Source of the DNA: an uncultured Campylobacter sp.
GTDB lineage: Bacteria > Campylobacterota > Campylobacteria > Campylobacterales > Campylobacteraceae
DNA: 5,762 nt
Direction of reading: 5' to 3'
NCBI RefSeq assembly: GCF_938045405.1
Contig: NZ_CALIMW010000286.1
Location: 1 to 5,762, forward strand
The stretch's first letter is position 1; every line of letters begins with the position of its first letter. The notes below the pieces were generated by a model that was not told the origin of the DNA, searched no databases, and was given only the letters and a program-made list of their open reading frames with translations. Positions 1 through 4,360 of this stretch are shown here, in pieces. The translations under genes and the position numbers were made by a program.

Positions 1-17
1 AGATATGAGATAGCCAT
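1..17 (-). CDS. Start of next gene, probable Zot/pI-like assembly ATPase (partial)
   Basis: An ATG at 17-15 on the minus strand begins the frame M-A-I-S-Y and runs off the left edge. It starts one base after the TGA (21-19) of the pVI-like gene, and an AGGA sits about 9 bases upstream, so it looks like a tightly coupled downstream gene. In filamentous phages the gene after the pVI equivalent is pI/Zot, the inner-membrane assembly and extrusion ATPase, and Zot proteins typically begin with a short hydrophobic strand leading to a Walker A motif. Only five codons are visible. The existence of a gene is therefore reasonably supported, but the Zot identity comes from gene order alone. Confidence 0.5.
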
Positions 18-18
18 T

Positions 19-414
19 TCAATCGATCCTGGAGATAAAGAGGTAATTAAGCAACCTAGCAAATAAAGATAAAAACCTCATAACAATTTTTCCACCCAGA
101 GCCACAATCAATGTAAAAAATATAGGTTTAAATAAAGTATAAGCATCACTAAAAGCGTCAATAAAGCCAATAGACTTAAGAACATTAAAAAATAAGGCTA
201 TAATCTCATTTGAATTACCAGCATAAGAATTTATATAATCTATTAAAGCATTGACCCTAGATAATATGAAAGCAACAGCGTCCATTAAATCTACGAAAAA
301 AGGAACGGCAAATTTAGCAAAAAACATAACCATACCAAACATAAGCCCAAATCTAATTATAGCACCACCCCATTTAGCTACAAAAGAACCTAAAAAACTT
401 ACAATCCTGCCCAT
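19..414 (-). CDS. pVI-like minor coat protein (putative)
   Basis: This 131-aa, strongly hydrophobic protein has no cleavable signal. Hydrophobic segments lie at about residues 15-50 and 90-122, with a shorter one near 70-84. Charged residues are sparse and partly at the ends (N-terminal MGRIVSF, C-terminal ISRID). Size, hydrophobicity and position directly after the pIII-like gene match the pVI/DUF2523-type minor coat proteins of inoviruses, which cap the virion end that is released last, together with pIII, and sit in the inner membrane before assembly. The ATG at 414 overlaps the upstream TAA by one base (TAATG), with GAGG about 10 bases upstream, so translational coupling is likely. The next gene starts after a one-base gap. 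The family assignment is inference from context and composition; I see no diagnostic motif. Confidence 0.65.
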   Translation of the reverse strand: MGRIVSFLGSFVAKWGGAIIRFGLMFGMVMFFAKFAVPFFVDLMDAVAFILSRVNALIDYINSYAGNSNEIIALFFNVLKSIGFIDAFSDAYTLFKPIFFTLIVALGGKIVMRFLSLFARLLNYLFISRID

Positions 415-1733
415 TATAATAACCTCGCAACAGCTTTATAAGTGAATAATGAGAAAAGAAATAAAAATAAAGCGTAAAAAATAAAATAAAGAACAGGACG
501 AGCGTCCTTTACTACAACGCAAATATCAATAGTAATTTTTTTGCTTAATCCATATTTGATAACGAAATCACGAGTATAAGGACAACTATTAACAGAACCA
601 TGAACTTTAAAATCACTCAATTTACCTTTCTTAAGTCTATTATAAGCACCAACGATTTGATCTTTAGCATCCTCAAAAATTTTCATAAATTTATTAGTGC
701 CACCCTCAACAGTTTCATTAAGTTCATTTAATTTACTAAAATCAAATTTAGCCTGATCGTCGTCATCCCTATCCCCAGGCTTACCACCACCGCCACCACC
801 GCCTGGATGAGTGCCGTTTTTATCTTTATCTTTATCATCACCGGGTTTATCAGGATTACCAGGATTACCACCACCACCGCCAAAATGACCACCGCCAGGA
901 TTTGGTTTATCAGGTTTTGTTTTATTATCATCAGGCTTATCAGGCTTATCAGGTTTATCAGGCTTATCAGGCTTATCGGGGTTGGTCTTATTATCATCGG
1001 GTTTTTTTGGATCATCCAAGTAAAGATGATCTATTTCATCGTAATTGCAGCCGTAATCTGCATATTCATTAGCGGCATTTACGACAATAGAATTTCCATT
1101 ACCGCAACTAAAGCAACATTTTGGAGTAAAAGTAATATTAGGAGTTTTACAAACATCGGGATCGGTAGAAAAAGCACCCGTATATTTTGAACCCGGGAAT
1201 TGTTTATTACAAGCGCAATTAAAACGCAACTCTCTATCGGTTATATGCTCGCAATCATCGGCGCACTTATGATTGGCAAGATCATAACCGAGCTTACAAT
1301 GCTGCGTAGCGAAATCACTATCGTAAGCGAAAACATCAACGATAAATCTAGCATTAGCAATTTTAGGATCATCGCTATAATCAAACTTCTTTAAAGGATA
1401 TATAAAGGTAGGAAAAGTTTGAGCACAAGCAAACTTATAAAAAACCTGTGTAGAAAATTCCTTATAAAGAAATATTTCATAATTATTATGAACTCTAACA
1501 TAATGGTAAACTTCCATATCCGAGCCATCTTTTCTAAATCTATACATAAAAAGCTCATTTTCTCTATCGAAAGCAAGCTTATAAGTATAACGGTCATCTT
1601 CTTTATACATAGACCCATTAATAGGAGCACCATATTTGGGAATAAAATTATAGCCACAACCAATTTCAGTGGCATTAGAAAGAGAGGCTACAAGTAGGAG
1701 GATTAGGGAGATAAATTTAAACTTATTAAGCAT
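414..1733 (-). CDS. pIII/TspB-like phage adsorption protein
   Basis: This 439-aa protein has a signal peptide (about residues 1-21, hydrophobic core ISLILLLVASLSNA). A cysteine-rich domain follows (C26, C103, C146, C157, C161, C173, C175, C195, C206, C207, C210, C229). Residues 241-327 are a low-complexity linker of PDK repeats and glycine runs. The C-terminal domain has paired cysteines (C384 in a CPYTRDF motif, C405 in IDIC), an RP dipeptide (412-413), and a final membrane anchor (about 414-432) with a short basic tail. That layout, secreted receptor-binding domains, flexible glycine-rich linker, then a disulfide-bearing anchor, is that of filamentous-phage pIII. The CP...C...RP-TM ending resembles TspB of Neisseria MDA phage. 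It should bind the host receptor and terminate assembly. The start at 1733 has a good ribosome site (AAGGAAGAG, 1739-1747). It precedes the pVI-like gene by TAATG overlap. The N-terminal domain is not recognisable and its receptor cannot be inferred. Confidence 0.8.
   Translation of the reverse strand: MLNKFKFISLILLLVASLSNATEIGCGYNFIPKYGAPINGSMYKEDDRYTYKLAFDRENELFMYRFRKDGSDMEVYHYVRVHNNYEIFLYKEFSTQVFYKFACAQTFPTFIYPLKKFDYSDDPKIANARFIVDVFAYDSDFATQHCKLGYDLANHKCADDCEHITDRELRFNCACNKQFPGSKYTGAFSTDPDVCKTPNITFTPKCCFSCGNGNSIVVNAANEYADYGCNYDEIDHLYLDDPKKPDDNKTNPDKPDKPDKPDKPDKPDDNKTKPDKPNPGGGHFGGGGGNPGNPDKPGDDKDKDKNGTHPGGGGGGGKPGDRDDDDQAKFDFSKLNELNETVEGGTNKFMKIFEDAKDQIVGAYNRLKKGKLSDFKVHGSVNSCPYTRDFVIKYGLSKKITIDICVVVKDARPVLYFIFYALFLFLFSLFTYKAVARLL
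753..1013 (-). repeat. Low-complexity linker with 9-bp in-frame tandem repeats
   Basis: This segment encodes the linker of the adsorption protein (residues 241-327). At 934-978 a 9-bp unit (plus-strand GGCTTATCA with one-base variants) occurs five times in tandem and encodes repeated PDK/DKP triplets. A DDNKT...PDKP block occurs twice, and two runs of five to seven glycines lie further on. All units are multiples of three, so copy-number change would lengthen or shorten the linker without breaking the frame. Such linkers separate the receptor-binding and anchor domains in pIII proteins. Confidence 0.85.
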
Positions 1734-1738
1734 TTTTA

Positions 1739-1747
1739 CTCTTCCTT
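1739..1747 (-). promoter_or_regulatory. Ribosome binding site of the adsorption protein gene
   Basis: AAGGAAGAG on the minus strand lies 5 bases before the ATG at 1733 and fixes that start. The ten bases AAGGAAGAGT here are identical to those at the start of the ssDNA-binding protein gene (3032-3023), and both are complementary to a hairpin loop at 3079-3090. Confidence 0.7.
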
Positions 1748-1754
1748 AAATTTG

Positions 1755-1811
1755 CGTAGGGGGAGCGAACCCGATTTTAATCGCAAGCTCATAAAATCGG
1801 CTCCCCCTGCG
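1755..1811. other. Large stem-loop A in the coat/adsorption intergenic block
   Basis: The lower stem pairs 1755-1765 with 1801-1811 (11 bp including one G-T, core GGGGGAG/CTCCCCC). The upper stem pairs 1771-1779 with 1792-1800 (9 bp, CCGATTTTA/TAAAATCGG). A 5-base bulge lies on the left arm (1766-1770) and the loop has 12 bases. No T-run follows on either strand, so it is not an ordinary intrinsic terminator. On the minus-strand mRNA it forms the leader of the adsorption gene. In the single-stranded phage genome a structure of this size could be a packaging signal or part of a replication origin; that role is inference. Confidence 0.7.
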
Positions 1812-1821
1812 ACCCTGTTAT

Positions 1822-1861
1822 GCGCGGCGGCTTTCGGGTGTCCGAAAGCTACACGCCGCGC
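1822..1861. other. Large stem-loop B, GC-rich
   Basis: The lower stem pairs GCGCGGCG (1822-1829) with CGCCGCGC (1854-1861). The upper stem pairs GCTTTCGG (1830-1837) with CCGAAAGC (1842-1849). The loop is GTGT and the bulge TACA (1850-1853). It lies ten bases from stem-loop A, and both share a two-tier design with one asymmetric bulge, on opposite arms. The GC content is far above that of the surrounding DNA. No T-tract follows on either strand. Together A and B fill most of the gene-free stretch 1734-1903. A packaging or replication role is the favoured inference. Confidence 0.7.
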
Positions 1862-1903
1862 GCGCTTCGCTTCATATATAGGCAAGCAAATAAGCGAAGT
1901 AAC

Positions 1904-2035
1904 CTAAGACCAACGGCGCGAAAATAGCGTAAAAGCCAACTGAAACGGGATATTTGCGACACCGAACCAAAAGAAAAGGCTAAAGAAATAATCAAACGAC
2001 TTATTACCGATCCAATCGATTAAAACAAATTCCAT
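1904..2035 (-). CDS. Small membrane protein, 43 aa (putative end-cap protein)
   Basis: The reading frame runs from ATG at 2035 to TAG at 1906-1904 and encodes 43 residues. It has a short N-terminal stretch (MEFVLIDWIGNKS), a strongly hydrophobic aromatic segment (about residues 15-38, rich in Phe) and a basic end (SRRWS). A near-perfect ribosome site, GAGGGG, lies 6 bases before the ATG, which argues strongly for real translation. It is the third of three consecutive tiny membrane ORFs between the coat and adsorption genes. Filamentous phages cap one virion end with two 32-33 aa hydrophobic proteins, pVII and pIX, so one of these roles is plausible. I cannot tell which, and there is no sequence motif to confirm it. 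Confidence 0.65.
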   Translation of the reverse strand: MEFVLIDWIGNKSFDYFFSLFFWFGVANIPFQLAFTLFSRRWS

Positions 2036-2053
2036 CACAACCCCTCAAAAACC

Positions 2054-2188
2054 TCATTTAATCTTAGAGATTGTAAGAAATATCCCCAAGACGAATAAAA
2101 AACCGCAAAGACAACCGCTAAGCGCCATCAAAGAGCTGTATCGCTCTAAGCTCAAACCGGTTAAATTTAAAACTTCTGCTTCACTCAT
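2054..2188 (-). CDS. Small membrane protein, 44 aa (putative end-cap protein)
   Basis: The frame runs from ATG at 2188 to TGA at 2056-2054 and encodes 44 residues. The N-terminal half is amphipathic and acidic (MSEAEVLNLTGLSLERYSS). A membrane segment follows (about residues 20-40, with two cysteines in GCLCGF), then a basic tail (SKIK). This acidic-hydrophobic-basic plan is typical of inovirus capsid subunits. The ATG overlaps the TGA of the preceding 38-aa ORF in an ATGA arrangement and has only a weak ribosome site, so translation is probably coupled to that ORF. The gap to the following 43-aa ORF is 18 bases. Likely a pVII/pIX analogue; inference from size, topology and position. Confidence 0.6.
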   Translation of the reverse strand: MSEAEVLNLTGLSLERYSSLMALSGCLCGFLFVLGIFLTISKIK

Positions 2189-2301
2189 TTTGAAAACAGA
2201 TCCAAACCTGCAAAAATAGACTTAATCGCAAAGAACGAAAGCGCCAAAATCGCATAAAAAGCATTTAAAAGTAAAGACATATGTAAGATTGAAATCTGCA
2301 T
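2185..2301 (-). CDS. Small hydrophobic protein, 38 aa (putative end-cap protein)
   Basis: The frame runs from ATG at 2301 to TGA at 2187-2185 and encodes 38 residues, almost wholly hydrophobic between residues 3 and 34 (for example SLLLNAFYAILALSFFAIKS). AAAAGGG lies about 8 bases before the ATG and serves as ribosome site. The alternative ATG at 2280 has none, so 2301 is preferred. It starts just beyond the terminator of the major coat gene, and its stop codon overlaps the start of the next ORF (ATGA). Size and character resemble pVII/pIX of Ff phages (32-33 aa). The function is inferred from position only. Confidence 0.6.
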   Translation of the reverse strand: MQISILHMSLLLNAFYAILALSFFAIKSIFAGLDLFSK

Positions 2302-2315
2302 TTTTAAACCCTTTT

Positions 2316-2342
2316 AAAAAATACCGCCCGAAAGGGGGCGGT
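2316..2342 (-). terminator. Intrinsic terminator after the major coat gene
   Basis: On the minus strand, ACCGCCC/GGGCGGT (2342-2336 with 2329-2323, 7 bp, six-base loop) is followed at once by a T and then T-rich sequence (2322-2316, ATTTTTT). It starts six bases after the coat stop codon. This is a textbook rho-independent terminator for leftward transcription. The downstream virion genes would depend on read-through, so coat mRNA would be in excess. Ff phages also have a terminator directly after gene VIII. Confidence 0.85.
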
Positions 2343-2347
2343 AAAAT

Positions 2348-2563
2348 TTAGCGTCTAAGCAAAGCAAGACCCGCCTTAACAGCGTAAATCAAGCCTATTA
2401 AGCCGATAACGACAACGACGGCAGAAGTAAAAGGATTACTATCAATAGTTCCACTAAATTTGCCATCTGCAAAAGTTACGTCAGCCATAGCTTGCGTAGC
2501 ACCAAAGAAGACAGAACCGAGCAAAATCGCTAATTTGCCGAAAACAGAATTTAAGATTTTCAT
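2348..2563 (-). CDS. Major coat protein precursor (pVIII-like)
   Basis: The gene encodes 71 aa. Residues 1-27 are a signal peptide with a basic start (MKILNSVFGK), a hydrophobic core and an ATQAMA cleavage site. The predicted mature protein has 44 residues: a short polar, mildly acidic N-terminus (DVTFADGKFSGTIDS), a membrane/helix segment (about 18-34, AVVVVIGLIGLIYAV) and a basic end (KAGLALLRR) that would face the packaged DNA. This is the standard class of filamentous-phage major coat protein (46-50 residues in well-known phages), which is stored in the inner membrane and assembled around ssDNA. A perfect GGAGG lies 9 bases before the ATG at 2563. The gene is flanked by a hairpin upstream and an intrinsic terminator downstream, as expected for the most abundantly expressed virion gene. 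Confidence 0.85.
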   Translation of the reverse strand: MKILNSVFGKLAILLGSVFFGATQAMADVTFADGKFSGTIDSNPFTSAVVVVIGLIGLIYAVKAGLALLRR

Positions 2564-2605
2564 CTTAAACCTCCAAAAAAGAATTTTAAACTTGCAAGTT
2601 CTATC

Positions 2606-2629
2606 AAGCCGACCATATAAGATCGGCTT
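2606..2629 (-). other. Hairpin between ssDNA-binding and coat genes
   Basis: A perfect 7-bp stem, AAGCCGA (2606-2612) with TCGGCTT (2623-2629), encloses a 10-base loop, about 11 bases past the stop codon of the upstream gene. No T-tract follows in the leftward direction, so it is more likely an mRNA processing or stabilising element ahead of the coat transcript than a terminator. That role is inference. A separate 12-bp perfect palindrome, AACTTGCAAGTT, lies at 2589-2600. Confidence 0.5.
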
Positions 2630-2640
2630 TGTAAAGCTTG

Positions 2641-3021
2641 TTATTTCTTAGGAGAAACGTTATTTAAGAAATTTATCCAGTAAGCATCGTCCTCATCGGT
2701 CGTAAGAGTATATGCGCCATTGTTAAAAGACGGAAGCCCGGCGTTAAATTTTAAAACACCCTTGTTTTTGAAAAACTGATTAAATTTCGTAGTAAGAACC
2801 CCAGCTGTTAGATCGTCTTTGCATAGAATGCGAACTATTAACTCTTGCTCTTTCAGATCGACGCAATTCGTTACAGAGTTTTCTTCCTCGTATCGATTGC
2901 GAGCGGTAATTTTTACGGAGCTTGAGTAAGCCCGCCCGTTCATCTCACCTTTAGCACCACTTTTTGCGATAGCACTTGAAATTTCGTAAGAAACCTTGAA
3001 ATCTTGTAGAATGTAGTCCAT
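2641..3021 (-). CDS. Probable phage ssDNA-binding protein (gene V-like)
   Basis: The gene encodes 126 aa, soluble, without signal or membrane segment. The predicted pattern is beta-rich: alternating strands near residues 5-15, 32-42 (SSSVKITARNRY), 60-70 (ELIVRILCKDD) and 95-113 (FNAGLPSFNNGAYTLTTDE). Many Lys, Arg, Tyr and Phe residues are present, as expected for an OB-type nucleic-acid binder. It is the first gene of the leftward virion operon, directly before the major coat gene, the usual place of the gene V-type protein that coats progeny ssDNA before assembly. I recognise no diagnostic motif, so the assignment rests on position, size and composition. The start at 3021 has a strong ribosome site (AAAGGAAGAG). 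That site is exactly complementary to a hairpin loop 46 bases upstream in the same mRNA, suggesting translational control. Confidence 0.55.
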   Translation of the reverse strand: MDYILQDFKVSYEISSAIAKSGAKGEMNGRAYSSSVKITARNRYEEENSVTNCVDLKEQELIVRILCKDDLTAGVLTTKFNQFFKNKGVLKFNAGLPSFNNGAYTLTTDEDDAYWINFLNNVSPKK

Positions 3022-3118
3022 AACTCTTCCTTTACTTAGATTTTGTTAGAAGTAACTCGATTAAACCTTAAGGGGCGGAAGGAAGAGTTATTTTCACAAA
3101 CCGCCCCAAGTAGTTTAA
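3021..3118 (-). promoter_or_regulatory. Leader with hairpin whose loop can mask the ribosome site
   Basis: A hairpin pairs TTAAAC-CTT-(aa)-GGGGCGG (3061-3078) with CCGCCCC-AAG-(ta)-GTTTAA (3101-3118), enclosing a 22-base loop. Twelve loop bases (3079-3090, AAGGAAGAGTTA on plus) are the exact inverse complement of 3021-3032, which holds the ribosome site and first start-codon base of the ssDNA-binding protein gene. In leftward mRNA the loop could pair with that site (pseudoknot-like), or the 12-bp pairing could replace the hairpin. Either would expose or hide translation initiation. The same structure could also serve in the ssDNA origin. The complementarity is seen directly; the regulatory role is inferred. 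Confidence 0.55.
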
Positions 3119-3200
3119 CCACGTGCTCGGGTGGAACTCCCGCCTAACTTCGACCCTAGACATCTTTACTCTGTCGCGGCATAGTGCGGAAAATTAAACA
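3119..3200. other. Intergenic segment, candidate phage origin region
   Basis: This gene-free stretch lies between the leftward leader and the rightward promoter. It is more GC-rich than its surroundings and holds a small hairpin, CGGG (3128-3131) with CCCG (3139-3142), next to a CACGTG palindrome (3120-3125). The main intergenic region of filamentous phages usually carries the nick site and origins, so this is a reasonable candidate. I recognise no initiator nick motif. Confidence 0.3.
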
Positions 3201-3201
3201 C

Positions 3202-3305
3202 AGAATTTGCTATAATAACTTTGCGAATGGAATTATTGCAAATTCTCTACGGGAATTATTGCAAATTCTTTATTAAAAAAACTTTAAATAAAGGGAATTA
3301 TTTCC
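3202..3305. promoter_or_regulatory. Operator array of repeated dyads
   Basis: GGAATTATTGCAAATTCT occurs exactly at 3229-3246 and 3252-3269, 23 bp apart. Each contains the dyad GAATT-N6-AATTC. An inverted half, AGAATTTGC, overlaps the promoter at 3202-3210. A diverged copy, GGGAATTATTTCC, lies at 3293-3305 over the ribosome site of the regulator. A further 16/17-matching copy lies inside the regulator gene (3438-3454). Placed between divergent operons and next to an HTH gene, these are probable binding sites for that regulator, giving autoregulation and possibly control of the virion operon. Confidence 0.6.
3208..3216 (+). promoter_or_regulatory. Extended -10 promoter for the regulator operon
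   Basis: TGCTATAAT is a perfect extended -10 element, the form typical of Campylobacter sigma-70 promoters, which do not need a clear -35. Transcription would start near 3223, giving a leader of about 85 bases before the regulator ATG. The element lies inside the operator array, with AGAATTTGC (3202-3210) overlapping it. On the opposite strand a weaker candidate (TTGCAA and TATTAT, 18-bp spacing) could drive the leftward virion operon, so the two promoters may overlap. Confidence 0.6.
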
Positions 3306-3306
3306 A

Positions 3307-3558
3307 ATGGATAAAAAAGAAATTGCAAAATTTATTGGTAAAGACCTAAAAACCTTATACAATTGGGAAAGACAAAACCCCAATTTATACAAAATAATAA
3401 TCTCATACTTTTCAGACGATACAACAAATTCTTACGAACGGGAACTATTGCAAAAATTTAGGCAACTCAAGGAAATAGAAAAGAGATACTACCTAAGCAG
3501 TATGGAAACCAAAATTTTAAAAAGAGAGATGGAGAAAGAAGCAGCAAATGATGAATAA
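3307..3558 (+). CDS. Small HTH regulator, putative prophage repressor or switch protein
   Basis: This 83-aa protein has an N-terminal helix-turn-helix-like segment (about residues 4-22, KEIAKFIGKDLKTLYNWER, with the pattern A--G--LKTLYNW of recognition helices). It is followed by a highly charged helical tail (about 43-80) that looks able to form a coiled coil for dimerisation. The size fits small Cro/CI-like phage regulators, and members without further domains are common in Campylobacter prophages. It is transcribed divergently from the virion operon, with several dyads around its promoter, so autoregulation and control of the phage operon are likely. The start at 3307 has AGGGAA 8 bases upstream, inside an operator copy. 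The gene overlaps the next ORF by 11 bases. DNA binding is inferred; I do not recognise the exact family. Confidence 0.65.
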   Translation: MDKKEIAKFIGKDLKTLYNWERQNPNLYKIIISYFSDDTTNSYERELLQKFRQLKEIEKRYYLSSMETKILKREMEKEAANDE

Positions 3559-4075
3559 ACTACTACTAGCAACAATTTTAACTTTCGCTAGCCTACAAGC
3601 TAAAGAAAGCATAGAAATAAACGTATCACCAAGCAACAAGCAATATCAATTTGGTAAAAATATAAATTTAATCGGCACGTGGGAGGCTATAGAAACCAAA
3701 TGTTGCGTAAATTTCATTTTTGGTAGATACGACAAAATAAGAATGAGATTCGATAAAAGCGGCAAAATTTATAGAGTAGAAAAAAATAAAGAAACCCCAA
3801 CCGATATGATATGGAGCATAAATAGTAATGGAGTAGTAAAGGTAGAAAAAGACGATAGCTATTATGATAAAATAGGAATAAACGAAGCTGCTAAAAAATC
3901 CATACAAGGCAAAATGGTAAAAGAGATATTTAAAGGAGTAGAAACAATAGAATTTCAAATCCTATCTAAAGAAAACGACAATTGTTTTATGATAGAAAGA
4001 AATTTAAAACTATGCAAAATTTTAGGAAATTTACACACAGAACCCGATAAAATAATTCAAATCGAAATGCACTAA
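3548..4075 (+). CDS. Secreted or periplasmic protein of unknown function
   Basis: This 175-aa protein has a signal peptide (residues 1-18, MMNKLLLATILTFASLQA, likely cut before KES). The mature part is small and probably beta-rich, with a GTW motif (residues 43-45), CC at 52-53 and two further cysteines (146, 156) that could form disulfides in the periplasm. The GTW motif near the start recalls lipocalin-like barrel domains, but that is weak. The ORF overlaps the regulator by 11 bases, has a GGAG ribosome site and an ATGATG start (3548 or 3551), and so is co-expressed with it during lysogeny. An exported lysogenic protein suggests superinfection exclusion or another envelope effect on the host. 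I do not recognise a family. Very AT-rich codon use (ATA, AAA, AGA) is shared with the regulator. It ends 6 bases from the convergent antitoxin gene, with no clear terminator. Confidence 0.65.
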   Translation: MMNKLLLATILTFASLQAKESIEINVSPSNKQYQFGKNINLIGTWEAIETKCCVNFIFGRYDKIRMRFDKSGKIYRVEKNKETPTDMIWSINSNGVVKVEKDDSYYDKIGINEAAKKSIQGKMVKEIFKGVETIEFQILSKENDNCFMIERNLKLCKILGNLHTEPDKIIQIEMH

Positions 4076-4081
4076 ATTTCT

Positions 4082-4360
4082 TTAAGCCGAAACACTCAAA
4101 TTCATATCAAAGGCACGAAGTATTTTAGAAATAGTCTCAAATCTGGGCTTAGAGTTCGGTTTGAAAATTTTATAAAAGCTCTCTCTATTAAGATTAGCCT
4201 TTTTAGCTATTTTTTCAACACCATAGCTTTTTGAAATATACAAAAGAGCTCTTTTAAGCTCCTCTAAATCACCGTCGGCTAAAACTTGATTTAAATATTC
4301 TTTTCTTACATCGTCATTATCTAAAAAGTCAGACAATTCAAAAGTTTTTAACTCTTTCAT
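4082..4360 (-). CDS. Antitoxin of HigA/HI1420 type (HTH)
   Basis: This 92-aa protein carries an N-terminal helix (residues 1-40, with LSDFLDND, EYLNQVLADGD and LEELKRALLYIS) typical of the COG3636 'addiction module antidote' family. A helix-turn-helix follows at about 45-85 (GVEKIAKKANLNRESFYKIF...FETISKILRAFDM). It should bind and neutralise the upstream toxin and repress their shared promoter. Length is normal for the family and no residue appears missing. The start at 4360 overlaps the toxin stop codon by ATGA and has a strong AAGGAG site 6 bases upstream (4366-4371). The toxin gene lacks such a site, so the antitoxin should be translated in excess. The toxin-first order is characteristic of HigBA-like pairs. 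Confidence 0.85.
   Translation of the reverse strand: MKELKTFELSDFLDNDDVRKEYLNQVLADGDLEELKRALLYISKSYGVEKIAKKANLNRESFYKIFKPNSKPRFETISKILRAFDMNLSVSA

Noticed and set aside
934..978. CRISPR-like repeats
   Set aside because: Units are 9 bp in direct tandem without spacers and keep the reading frame of a linker; this is a coding microrepeat.
807..1190. Plus-strand ORF of 127 aa opposite the adsorption gene
   Set aside because: It is the mirror of the repeat-coding linker, giving Ile/Arg-rich low-complexity sequence, and has no ribosome site. It is a shadow of the minus-strand gene; the same holds for the other long frames within 414-1733 on either strand.
1755..1861. Rho-independent terminators
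   Set aside because: Both stem-loops are strong, but neither strand has a T-tract after them, unlike the true terminator at 2316-2342.
3668..3958. Minus-strand ORF of 96 aa within the secreted-protein gene
   Set aside because: Its Tyr/Phe-rich composition is what the reverse complement of an AT-rich Lys/Asn-rich gene gives. It lies antisense to a gene with signal peptide and ribosome site.
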